22,710 nucleotides of DNA from JAJFUG01 sp964473155 (GTDB lineage: Bacteria > Gemmatimonadota > Glassbacteria > GWA2-58-10): assembly GCA_964473155.1 (NCBI GenBank), contig CAYYNT010000071.1, positions 1-22,710 of the forward strand, given 5' to 3'. Every line of letters begins with the position of its first letter. Position 1 is the first letter of the stretch. Under the pieces are notes generated by a model. The model was not told the DNA's origin. It made no database searches and saw only the letters and a program-made list of their open reading frames with translations. The position numbers and the translations under genes were made by a program. This document shows positions 1 to 7,125 of this stretch, piece after piece.

Positions 1-30
1 GAACTATTAATAATCTCTTTTCAAGATACA

Positions 31-54
31 AGGGGCACGGCGCGCCGTGCCCCT
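31..54. repeat. Perfect 24-bp GC-rich palindrome, terminator-like
   Basis: Two 12-base arms, AGGGGCACGGCG and its exact reverse complement, abut without a spacer. It lies 64 bases past the stop codon of the leftward hydrolase gene, so it may end that transcript; on the minus strand it is followed by a short T-rich stretch. A near-copy differing by one base and a 2-base central insertion lies at 6684-6709, so this may be a dispersed repeat family rather than a one-off terminator. The role is inferred. Confidence 0.65.
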
Positions 55-117
55 AAATTCAAGACTTTTGGGACAACCCCCGTTTTTTGTGCTCTGTCAA
101 AAACCTGTTCTGCCTTT

Positions 118-2172
118 TTATTTCATTTCCACCACCGGCAACTCGATATTACTGGCCTGGCCTGGTGCGTGATAGACCCTCTGGACGGCCTTGCGATAAT
201 CCTCGGGACGCGCCTGGAAAATGCTTGGGACAAATGTCTGCGGGTTGCGGTCATAGAGCGGGAACCAGCTTGACTGCACCTGCACCATTATCCGATGGCC
301 CGGCAGGAATACGTGGTTGGCCGTGGGCAGGGCGAAACGGAAGGCCAGAGGCTTGTCCGGAGTGATAGCCGTGGGCTTTTCATAGCTCTCGCGATAACGT
401 CCGCGGAATATGTCCGCCGCGACCATTAACTGGTAGCCGCCCATCTCGGGCTGCCCGTACACCTCATCCGGATACAGGTCGATCAGTTTGACCACCCAGT
501 CGGAATCCGTGCCGCTGGTCGAGGCGGTCAGATTGACCACCGGTTCCCCGGATATCTTCAGCGGCTCTGTCAGCACCTCGGAGACATACGCAAGCACATC
601 CGGGCGTCCCGAGGCCATCCTCTGGTCATCGGTCAGCCAGCGCGACCAAGCCTGGCCGTTGTCGTAGTTACCCGGCACGATAGGCCGCGCCCGGTAAGGA
701 ACAGGCTTGGCCGGATCGGAGACGTATTCGTCGAACTCGGCGTCTCCCGCGGATGGAGCGTTGAAATCGAGTTTCAACCCGGCTTTCAGGTACAGCGGCC
801 TTGCATGGACCGCACCCTTGTCCCTCCCGCCGGAAGGCCAGGAATCCAGGCTGAGCCAGCGGCTGGTCCCGGTCTCGAACGCATACACCGGAGGCGTCGC
901 GGCTTTGCCCGCGCCATCCTTAAGGCGGCTGGCCAGGAATGGGCGCAACACCTCCCGCCGGAAAGCAAGCGCCGTGTCGAAATTGAACCGGATCGCGCCA
1001 AGATTGTTCCCATCCCGGCTGACCTGCCCGTGGAACCAGGGTCCCAGGACCAGGAACACCATGTCATTGGCCTTGTCTTTCGGCTCCAGCGCCTTGTAAA
1101 CAGCCGGCGCGCCGTAAATGTCCTCCTGGTCCCAGAGGCCGTGGATCAACATGACCGGAGTTTTCAGCGGCTGAGCGGCCAGGACTCTGTCCATGGCCTG
1201 TTCGCTCCAGTAAGTGTCATATGACGGGTGGGCCAGTATCTTGCGCCAGAAACCGGTCTGCTCCAGGCCGCGGCTCCGTCCCAGCTCGCCCGCCGATCCG
1301 GCCCGCATGTACATATCGTATTCATCGTAAGTCCCGGTCCACCATCTCTCCTCGGTCGCCCGGGTGGCCTGCTGGTTGTAGATATAGGACAGGTTCACCT
1401 GGCGGAAAGCCCCGTGGTGGAACCAGTCGTCTCCCATCCAGCCATCCACCATCGGGTTGATCGGCACGGCCGCCTTGAGAGCCGGATGCGGGTTGACCAG
1501 GGCCATCAGAGACAGAAAACCATTGTACGAGGTCCCGATTATTCCCACGCGTCCGTTGGTCTCCGGGATATTTTTCACCAGCCAGTCGATCGTGTCCCAG
1601 GTGTCCGTGGCATGATCCACCGGGGTGGAGTTCTGCGGCCCGCTGAGCGGCCGGGTCATCACGTAGTCGCCCTCGGAGCCGTACTTGCCGCGTATGTCCT
1701 GGAACACCCTGATGTAACCGTCCTCGATTATTATCTCGGTGACATTGTCCCCGCCCAGGACCATGCTCATATGCGGGCTGGCATACGCGGAAACATATTT
1801 ATCCGCGTTGTACGGCGTGCGGGTCAGCAGGATCGGGGCGCCCTTGGCCCGTTTCGGCACGAGAATGACTGTTTTCAGCTTGACTCCGTCGCGCATGGGG
1901 ATCATCTCCTCGCGCCGGACAAAATCGAAACTGCCGGTCCGCGGTTCGAACTTCGCGGGAATCTCGCTGGGAAACTGCGGATATTTCGGGGCCAGGCTGT
2001 CGGTCTGGGCCGACAGCGGAGACATCGCCGCCAGCAAGGCAAGAAAACAGAGCTGCATCGTCATCATGATGTTACGCCATCCATCCCCAGACGGCAGTGT
2101 CCCATTATGGAAGGTCCTTTCATCATCCGCAGGACCGAATGACCCGCGTTTATCAAGTGTCCGAGATGCCAT
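118..2172 (-). CDS. Exported CocE/NonD family serine hydrolase (X-Pro dipeptidyl-peptidase S15-like)
   Basis: An alpha/beta hydrolase of the CocE/S15 family; members cleave acyl, ester or Xaa-Pro substrates, and the substrate here is unknown. Numbering from the ATG at 2172, the nucleophile elbow GTSYNG places Ser at about 215. The acid is the Asp of HGLWDQED (about 348) and the His is in GPWFHG (about 381). The C-terminal part (about 430-680) fits the family's jelly-roll domain. A hydrophobic signal segment (MQLCFLALLAAMSPLSAQ) begins near residue 39, so the protein is probably exported. The start is uncertain: GGAGGAG sits 5 bases before the ATG at 2172 (GTG at 2178 is also in frame), yet a start at 2067 would put the signal peptide directly at the N-terminus. 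The gene is divergent from the Gfo/Idh gene. Family call firm, start not. Confidence 0.9.
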   Translation of the reverse strand: MASRTLDKRGSFGPADDERTFHNGTLPSGDGWRNIMMTMQLCFLALLAAMSPLSAQTDSLAPKYPQFPSEIPAKFEPRTGSFDFVRREEMIPMRDGVKLKTVILVPKRAKGAPILLTRTPYNADKYVSAYASPHMSMVLGGDNVTEIIIEDGYIRVFQDIRGKYGSEGDYVMTRPLSGPQNSTPVDHATDTWDTIDWLVKNIPETNGRVGIIGTSYNGFLSLMALVNPHPALKAAVPINPMVDGWMGDDWFHHGAFRQVNLSYIYNQQATRATEERWWTGTYDEYDMYMRAGSAGELGRSRGLEQTGFWRKILAHPSYDTYWSEQAMDRVLAAQPLKTPVMLIHGLWDQEDIYGAPAVYKALEPKDKANDMVFLVLGPWFHGQVSRDGNNLGAIRFNFDTALAFRREVLRPFLASRLKDGAGKAATPPVYAFETGTSRWLSLDSWPSGGRDKGAVHARPLYLKAGLKLDFNAPSAGDAEFDEYVSDPAKPVPYRARPIVPGNYDNGQAWSRWLTDDQRMASGRPDVLAYVSEVLTEPLKISGEPVVNLTASTSGTDSDWVVKLIDLYPDEVYGQPEMGGYQLMVAADIFRGRYRESYEKPTAITPDKPLAFRFALPTANHVFLPGHRIMVQVQSSWFPLYDRNPQTFVPSIFQARPEDYRKAVQRVYHAPGQASNIELPVVEMK

Positions 2173-2502
2173 CAGCACTCCTCCAGTCTGTATTGCATTA
2201 TGGGAGCGATTTCAGCGGACAGCGCCCGCCCTGAAAAGAAAGGCCCGATCGAAAGAATCATATGTTCTCGGCTGTATCGCCTTGTGCATTCCGTTGAATT
2301 AATTTTCTCAGCAGACAACTGTTCAGCTTGTTATGTATGAATTTCTTACATTCGAAAAAAAATGGCAATAAATCTGAAACGGGCCGTCAATAAAAATCCA
2401 TGAGTAATGAATGAACCTATTGCCAGCCGCCGTACTTCCTGCCAATTTTAATTTGTCAATCCGTTTACTCTAACAGTCACCTCCAGGCACAAGGAGCACA
2501 AC
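2173..2502. other. Divergent intergenic region
   Basis: About 330 bp of AT-rich spacer between the leftward hydrolase and the rightward oxidoreductase. It must hold both promoters, but I could not pick a pair of -35/-10 boxes with good spacing. No hairpin, RNA gene or convincing small gene is visible. Confidence 0.6.
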
Positions 2503-3591
2503 ATGCCCGGCAAAGTGAAAGTCGGAATAATAGGCTCGGGTTTCGAGGCGGACATCCATGCCGCATCGTTCCAGATCATGCCCGAGGAGGCCGAGGTCTT
2601 GGCGGTGGCATCTCCCACGCCGGGGCACGCCGCGCACCTGGCGAAAAAGTTCGGCATCCCGCGGGTCTTCACCGATTACAGGGACATGCTGGCCGAGCGG
2701 GATATAGAGATGGTCACGATCACCGCTCCAAATGCGTTCCATGCCCGGATGACAGCCGAAATCGCCGCCGCGGGCAAGCATGTGGTCTGCGAGAAGCCGC
2801 TCTGCATGAGCATCGAGGAGGCCGAGGAGATGGTCGATGTCTGCCGCCGCAAGGGGGTGCTGCTGCTGTACGCGGAGGAGCTGTATTTCACGCCCAAATA
2901 CGTCAAAGCCAAGGAAATGGCTGACCAGGGCGCGTTCGGCAAGCTTCACCTGGTCAAGCAGAGCGAAAAACATTTCGGGCCTCACTCGCCCTGGTTCTGG
3001 GACATCGAGCGCTCGGGCGGCGGCGCGCTGATGGACCTGGGATGCCACGGAATAGCTTTCTGCTGGTGGTTCCTGGGCAAGCCCGCCATAAAAAGCGTCC
3101 TCTGCCACCTGGGGACCTATGTTCACGCCGGTAAAACCAGGGCCGAGGACGAGAGCATAATCATCCTGGAATTCGAGGGCGGCGCGGTCGGCATGGTCGA
3201 GGACAGTTGGACACGGCGCGGCGGGATGGATGACCGGATAGAGGTGTTCGGGGAGGGAGGTGTATGCTATGCCAACCTGCTTATGGGCAACGCACTGCCA
3301 ACCTACAGCGAATACGGATTCGGATACGCGGTGGAAAAAGCCCCCACGACAAAAGGTTGGTCGTACCCGGTTTACGATGAGCTATGGAACTATGGATTCC
3401 CCCAGGAGATGCGCCATTTCGCCCGCTGCGTTCGCGGCAGGGAAGAGCCTGTCTGCACGGGACGGGACGGTCTTGTCGTAATGGAGGCAATCCTGGCCGG
3501 GTACGCCTCGGCCGGGCAGGGCCGGCGTATCGGGCTGCCTTTCCGCCCGGCCGGAGTCGCCAGGCCGATTGACCTGTGGCTGGGAAAATGA
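2503..3591 (+). CDS. Gfo/Idh/MocA family NAD(P)-dependent oxidoreductase
   Basis: A 362-residue cytoplasmic dehydrogenase of the glucose-fructose oxidoreductase/inositol dehydrogenase family, which oxidises or reduces sugars, cyclitols or their derivatives with NAD(P). The N-terminal Rossmann fold shows GIIGSGFEADIH (residues 8-19), and the family lysine lies in the EKP motif (97-99). The substrate-domain signature GGGALMDLGCH is at 172-182, with His182 in the usual catalytic position. There is no signal peptide. AAGGAG at 2491-2496 sits 6 bases before the ATG, fixing the start. An exported protein follows 89 bp downstream on the same strand, so the two may be co-transcribed. The length is typical of the family. 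The exact substrate cannot be read from sequence. Confidence 0.93.
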   Translation: MPGKVKVGIIGSGFEADIHAASFQIMPEEAEVLAVASPTPGHAAHLAKKFGIPRVFTDYRDMLAERDIEMVTITAPNAFHARMTAEIAAAGKHVVCEKPLCMSIEEAEEMVDVCRRKGVLLLYAEELYFTPKYVKAKEMADQGAFGKLHLVKQSEKHFGPHSPWFWDIERSGGGALMDLGCHGIAFCWWFLGKPAIKSVLCHLGTYVHAGKTRAEDESIIILEFEGGAVGMVEDSWTRRGGMDDRIEVFGEGGVCYANLLMGNALPTYSEYGFGYAVEKAPTTKGWSYPVYDELWNYGFPQEMRHFARCVRGREEPVCTGRDGLVVMEAILAGYASAGQGRRIGLPFRPAGVARPIDLWLGK

Positions 3592-3680
3592 TATTTCTTT
3601 TCCCGCCCCGGACCAGTCGACCTGACTGAGATGCCCTTTCAAACCCAGATACGGCTTTAAGCGCCGGAAGGAGAGAAAAA

Positions 3681-4643
3681 ATGCATGCCTTTGTAATTAT
3701 TATCTGCCTCTGCCTGGCCCCGGCGGTGCGCCTGATGGCCGCCCCGGCTATCGAAAGCCCGCACGCCGTGACACTCCGCGCCGGGGACATAGAGGCCATA
3801 TTCGCCGACAATGAGGAGTTTCCGGGCCATCGGGCCTGGTACAACGGCCTCCATCAACTGCGTCACAAGGCCGACACCCTGGGGCTTTTCTGGCCGGGAG
3901 TGGCCGGATTGAATTTCGAGCACATTTACGACGGGCAGAAATGGTGGGAGCCGGCCGAGGCGCTTTTCGAGCCGCGCTCCTCACCCATGACTATCACCCG
4001 CCTGGCAGGCGACACCGTGCTGCTGCACCAGCCTCCCACCAGGCTGCACAAGCTCGAAAGCTGGACCCGTTTTACCATAACCGCTCCGCATTATGTCGAC
4101 ATGGATTTCCGCTGCATAGCACGCGAGCCCACATTCGACAGGGGCTATATCGGGCTTTTCTGGGCCAGCTACATCAACACGCATACCAGCCGTGAGTATT
4201 ATTTTATAGGACGTAAACCGGGGGAGGATAAAAACCGCTGGCTGGCCTATCTCTCGCCGGAGCACAACGAGAAAAGCACGGTGGATTACATCGGGGAGTC
4301 ACGCCGCCCGAGCTACACGCCGGAACACCCGCCCCGCCTGTTCATGGACAGTTTTCAGTACGGTTACAGCTACCCGTTCTATTACGGCAGGCGCGGCGAT
4401 ATGGTTATCATCATGATGTTCGATCAGGCCGGACCGGTTCGTTTCTCACACTCTCCGTCCAGCGGAGGCCCGGTCAGCCCGAGTTCTAATCCGGCGTGGG
4501 ATTTCCAGTACCTGATATATGACTATCAGGTGGGCGCCGAGTATGGTTTCCGCGCGCGCCTGGTCTATAAACCGTTTGTCGATGAGGCGGATATCATCCG
4601 CGAATATGAGATTTTCAGCGGTATCAAAGTACAACTTGATTAA
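3681..4643 (+). CDS. Exported protein of unknown function, aromatic-rich
   Basis: I do not recognise this 320-residue family. The first 22 or so residues form a Sec-type signal (IIICLCLAPAVRLMAAPA), so the product should be periplasmic or secreted. The mature part is rich in Trp, Tyr, Phe and Pro, with alternating hydrophobic and polar stretches that suggest a beta-sandwich. Such folds are common in carbohydrate-binding or carbohydrate-active proteins, but no catalytic motif is recognisable. AAGGAG at 3668-3673 sits 7 bases before the ATG. It follows the sugar dehydrogenase by 89 bp with no hairpin between them, hinting at a shared transcript and a role in sugar use. Its 3' end is only 12 bp from the end of the converging receiver gene. 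An enzyme acting on a polysaccharide is only a guess. Confidence 0.8.
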   Translation: MHAFVIIICLCLAPAVRLMAAPAIESPHAVTLRAGDIEAIFADNEEFPGHRAWYNGLHQLRHKADTLGLFWPGVAGLNFEHIYDGQKWWEPAEALFEPRSSPMTITRLAGDTVLLHQPPTRLHKLESWTRFTITAPHYVDMDFRCIAREPTFDRGYIGLFWASYINTHTSREYYFIGRKPGEDKNRWLAYLSPEHNEKSTVDYIGESRRPSYTPEHPPRLFMDSFQYGYSYPFYYGRRGDMVIIMMFDQAGPVRFSHSPSSGGPVSPSSNPAWDFQYLIYDYQVGAEYGFRARLVYKPFVDEADIIREYEIFSGIKVQLD

Positions 4644-4655
4644 AACTCTTAATAA

Positions 4656-5081
4656 TCAGCTCGCACCATCCGCGCCGGCAGGATTCGGTGACATGTTTTT
4701 CCTTTGCTTCCAGCGGTCCAGGCGTTCGAAAGCGGATTCCACTGTTTTCAGGATCACTTGAAGCTCCAGCGGTTTCAGGAAATAGTCATCGAATCCGGCC
4801 TCGCGGCAGTCGAACAGCTCGAACACGTTGGCGTAGCCAGTCATGGCGAAAATAAACGCAATGGGATTGTCACGCCTTACCATGCGGCACAGTTCAATCC
4901 CATCCATGCCGGGCAGGCGCAGGTCGAAGAACATGCATTCGATCTTGTTTTTTTTCAGCATTTCGAGGGCTTCGATCCCCGATTCGGCAGTGTACACCTC
5001 ATAACCGAAACTTTCAAACGCCATCCGCAGCATATCGATGATCGATTCCTCGTCATCTACAAACAGAATACGCTTGCTCAT
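4656..5081 (-). CDS. Single-domain response regulator (CheY-like receiver)
   Basis: A 141-residue cytoplasmic phospho-receiver with no output domain. The acidic pocket is Asp9/Asp10/Glu11, the phospho-acceptor is Asp53 (FFDLRLPGMDG), the switch threonine is Thr81 (AMTGYA), and the conserved Lys103 lies in FLKP. All key residues are intact, so it should be phosphorylated by a histidine kinase. The receiver ends near residue 120; a short charged tail (about 121-141) has no recognisable effector. No kinase is encoded nearby, making it an orphan that may act by protein contact or in a phosphorelay. AAAGGA sits 7 bases before the ATG at 5081. It converges on the unknown exported gene with a 12-bp gap and no visible terminator. 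Confidence 0.92.
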   Translation of the reverse strand: MSKRILFVDDEESIIDMLRMAFESFGYEVYTAESGIEALEMLKKNKIECMFFDLRLPGMDGIELCRMVRRDNPIAFIFAMTGYANVFELFDCREAGFDDYFLKPLELQVILKTVESAFERLDRWKQRKNMSPNPAGADGAS

Positions 5082-5171
5082 ACGATAATCCTTTATGACT
5101 ACTAAGATTGGTTGGTTAAGCCAGTCATTCGATCATTTTTGACGCTATCGGTATATTATCCCGTCGTAATC

Positions 5172-5181
5172 TGTCCGGACA
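5172..5181. promoter_or_regulatory. 10-bp palindrome TGTCCGGACA, possible operator
   Basis: The palindrome lies about 90 bp upstream of the receiver gene start. The same 12 bases, TCTGTCCGGACA, recur at 6979-6990 in the leader of the KtrB gene. A 9-of-10 version lies at 5374-5383. Both perfect copies are intergenic. Binding of a dimeric regulator is inferred only from symmetry and position. Confidence 0.3.
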
Positions 5182-5714
5182 TTGTCGGGTAAAGTCTATC
5201 TGAATTAAATGGATTTACTTGCCATGTTCAGAATGCCAGTAATTCTCTCAAAGCTTACTCTATCCGGTAATTCATTTTTTTACCTGAAACCTTAAGAAGC
5301 AAATAACAGCAACCATATGTAATCAGCGGAACTGACACTCAGCACTTAACTCCTTCACACTGGCAGGGTATGCTGTCCGGTCATGCAAGCCGACATTCCG
5401 GCTGACTCTGAAACACTGTTTCCGGGGATGTAAATCCCATTTTTGAACATAATCAAAAAACGTGCCTCCCTTGCATTAATTACAACTGCATTGTTTTCAA
5501 TCAGATAAAGATTTCCCTTCCTCCATGTTTTTCTTTTGCGTTTTATTTCAGACATTCCCGGATTAACTTTGCGAGTTTACAGACAGTTCCGTGGAACAGA
5601 AAAAACTCAGAATGCAGAAGGGTTTCAGAAAACAGATTAAAATGCAACCCGAGGCACAATTTTTCGGTCATACCGTCTTGAGAAAAAAATTCAGTTTTTC
5701 AGGGCGGTTGTATT

Positions 5715-5747
5715 TTGACAACTTTTTTTTATTGACCGGTGTATAAA
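5715..5747 (+). promoter_or_regulatory. Possible promoter upstream of the LTxxQ-like gene
   Basis: TTGACA at 5715-5720 matches a -35 box, and TATAAA at 5742-5747 resembles a -10 box. The spacing is 21 bases, longer than the usual 17, so the pair may not work together. The context is strongly AT-rich and faces the exported helical-protein gene. Confidence 0.25.
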
Positions 5748-5763
5748 TATCAGAACGTATTTC

Positions 5764-5783
5764 GGCGTGGCGGCCGCCGCGCC
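5764..5783. repeat. GC-rich 10-bp-arm inverted repeat
   Basis: GGCGTGGCGG is followed directly by CCGCCGCGCC. One position is T opposite G, which would be a wobble pair in plus-strand RNA. It stands out in an AT-rich spacer just after the possible promoter and would fall in the leader of the exported helical-protein transcript. It may affect that transcript or be an operator; the role is unknown. Confidence 0.45.
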
Positions 5784-5960
5784 AGATATCCGCTCACTGA
5801 CAGACAATTTTGAAAGGATGACCGGCCTGACATGCGATTTTGCATCTTCTCCGCAGACGCAGCCCCCGGCGAGCCACGGAGACAGTTTGAAAAGTTCCGG
5901 AGCACGGATGCCCGGACAGTCAAACTTTTCAACACTACTCAGAAATCGGGAGGATCGACA

Positions 5961-6623
5961 ATGTTCAGGATAATCATCGCCGTTTCACTGCTCGTATCCG
6001 CGCCGCTGTTCGCCAGACAGGCGACATTCGGCCAGAACAGCCCGGAGATGCGGCTGGAAATGGGTGACAAGACCCAAGTGTTGACCGAGGTGACCGGCTG
6101 GATCGAAAATGTCAGCCCGCAGCTCGCCTTAAGCACCGGCCAGAAAGAACAACTGGAAAGCCTTTATCTGAAAGAGATCGAACAGGCTTTCACAAGCTCC
6201 CGCGCTGCAGCATCGGACAAGGAAGACATCAACCAGTGCCTGGTTGACGCCTGGCAGCGTTTGAGAAACATACACAGCGCGGCAAGCGGCATTATAGGTC
6301 AGGAGAAAGCGGATCAGTATTTCGAACTGGAACGCCAGAGAATGGTGAACTGCTGCCTGAAACACATGGCCCCGCTTTCACTGACGCCGGTCCAGGAGGC
6401 CCGGATCAGGGAAATCCTTAGCGCCGAGGCTGACATGATGCTTAAATACACGCAAGAGGACCTCCGTCACCGTCAGGCCCGCACCGACATGGCCAATAAA
6501 ATGCGGCGCAGAAGCGAGCAGAGCGCGCGCGACATCGAGGCAGTGCTGAATCCCGAGCAGAAAAACAGTTTTGGGCAGATAAAGGAAAGCCTTTCTGTCA
6601 ATCCGCTGAAATTCCTGGGATGA
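5961..6623 (+). CDS. Exported helical protein with LTxxQ-like motifs (Spy/CpxP-like)
   Basis: A 220-residue protein with a Sec signal in the first 18 residues (IIIAVSLLVSAPLFA), so periplasmic. The mature part is almost wholly alpha-helical and charged, with three spaced motifs of the LTxxQ type: LSTGQ (57-61), LTPVQ (141-145) and LNPEQ (196-200). This spacing of short Leu...Gln motifs in a helical exported protein is typical of the Spy/CpxP/LTXXQ group of envelope chaperones and metal sensors, though overall similarity may be weak. Paired cysteines Cys131-Cys132 and Cys93 are present. GGGAGG at 5948-5953 sits 7 bases before this ATG; an upstream in-frame ATG at 5832 lacks a signal peptide at its N-terminus and is unlikely. 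A hairpin follows at 6681-6712. Function moderately sure at family level only. Confidence 0.8.
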   Translation: MFRIIIAVSLLVSAPLFARQATFGQNSPEMRLEMGDKTQVLTEVTGWIENVSPQLALSTGQKEQLESLYLKEIEQAFTSSRAAASDKEDINQCLVDAWQRLRNIHSAASGIIGQEKADQYFELERQRMVNCCLKHMAPLSLTPVQEARIREILSAEADMMLKYTQEDLRHRQARTDMANKMRRRSEQSARDIEAVLNPEQKNSFGQIKESLSVNPLKFLG

Positions 6624-6680
6624 GAGTTAAATGAAGCTGAACAAATGCCGCTTTGATTAACTGCGTGGGCGGAATATTGC

Positions 6681-6717
6681 AGCAGGGGCATGGCGTGCGC
6701 CGTGCCCCTGCTCTTTT
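6681..6717 (+). terminator. Rho-independent-like terminator after the LTxxQ-like gene
   Basis: Arms 6681-6695 and 6698-6712 pair over 15 bases; the only non-Watson-Crick pair is T6691 with G6702. That is a G-U wobble in plus-strand RNA but an A-C mismatch on the other strand, which favours rightward use. A short CTTTT tail follows. The core is a near-copy of the palindrome at 31-54. Confidence 0.7.
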
Positions 6718-6917
6718 CGAATGACTGATACAACTTAACATTTCACAACTCTCTTATTTTCTGCTGCTTGAAGTAATAAAGCGAAACTTTTCCTAACTTG
6801 CTTTCATTCGGCGCCATTCATAAAAGGCCTTTCGCACTGGGGAATATATTATTGGGGGAAAGTTCCAAATAAAGCACCGCTCCATCTTGCATCAAACAGT
6901 ACGCGGTCCAGCTTTAC

Positions 6918-6946
6918 TTGACAAAGCATTTTCGAATTATTACTAT
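6918..6946 (+). promoter_or_regulatory. Sigma-70-type promoter for the potassium transporter
   Basis: TTGACA (6918-6923) is a perfect -35 box, followed after exactly 17 bases by TACTAT (6941-6946), a 4-of-6 -10 box. Transcription would begin near 6953, leaving a leader of about 170 bases before the favoured start codon at 7126. Confidence 0.55.
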
Positions 6947-6980
6947 TAGGACAATGTCGAGGGCGGTTTTCAATTAACTC

Positions 6981-6990
6981 TGTCCGGACA
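6981..6990. promoter_or_regulatory. 10-bp palindrome TGTCCGGACA in the KtrB leader
   Basis: This is a second perfect copy of the palindrome at 5172-5181. It lies about 30 bases downstream of the predicted transcription start, a position where a bound repressor could block transcription. The assignment rests on symmetry and recurrence only. Confidence 0.3.
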
Positions 6991-7125
6991 ACCAAAACTC
7001 TCCTGAACGCCTCTGTAGCACAAAATCTCCACTCAATTCGTCAGTTTCCTCGCCGTCCCTCAGGGGTGGAGTGTATCCCTACAATAACAGAGATATCAGG
7101 CTGCGCCGGAATGAGGTGTGGCGAA

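Larger units (their letters stand above)
5082..5960. other. Long AT-rich intergenic region
   Basis: About 880 bp without a convincing gene. It carries the upstream region of the leftward receiver gene and of the rightward LTxxQ-like gene. Visible items are a perfect 10-bp palindrome at 5172-5181, a one-mismatch version at 5374-5383, a possible promoter at 5715-5747 and a GC-rich inverted repeat at 5764-5783. A 66-codon leftward open frame (5355-5555) has no proper ribosome binding site and resembles nothing I know. A small RNA or unusual leader here cannot be excluded. Confidence 0.55.
6624..7125. other. Intergenic region and KtrB leader
   Basis: About 500 bp holding the terminator-like hairpin at 6681-6717, a good sigma-70-type promoter at 6918-6946, the palindrome at 6981-6990, and a leader of roughly 170 bases before the potassium transporter start. 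I compared the leader with the c-di-AMP riboswitch often found before potassium genes and could not recognise it. Confidence 0.6.

Noticed and set aside
1228..2142. 304-codon rightward open frame opposite the CocE hydrolase
   Set aside because: It lies wholly antisense to a gene with clear catalytic motifs; its product is rich in Arg, His, Gly and Pro with no known domain, as expected of a shadow frame in GC-rich DNA.
5355..5555. 66-codon leftward open frame in the AT-rich spacer
   Set aside because: No ribosome binding site at usable spacing, no recognisable domain, and composition expected of non-coding AT-rich DNA. Left as part of the spacer.
5832..5960. N-terminal extension of the LTxxQ-like protein to an upstream ATG
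   Set aside because: The extension is Arg/Pro-rich and would bury the signal peptide; the start at 5961 has a better ribosome binding site and begins with the signal.
6953..7125. c-di-AMP (ydaO-type) riboswitch before the potassium transporter
   Set aside because: Considered because such switches control potassium genes, but I could not find the conserved core or a convincing fold in the leader.
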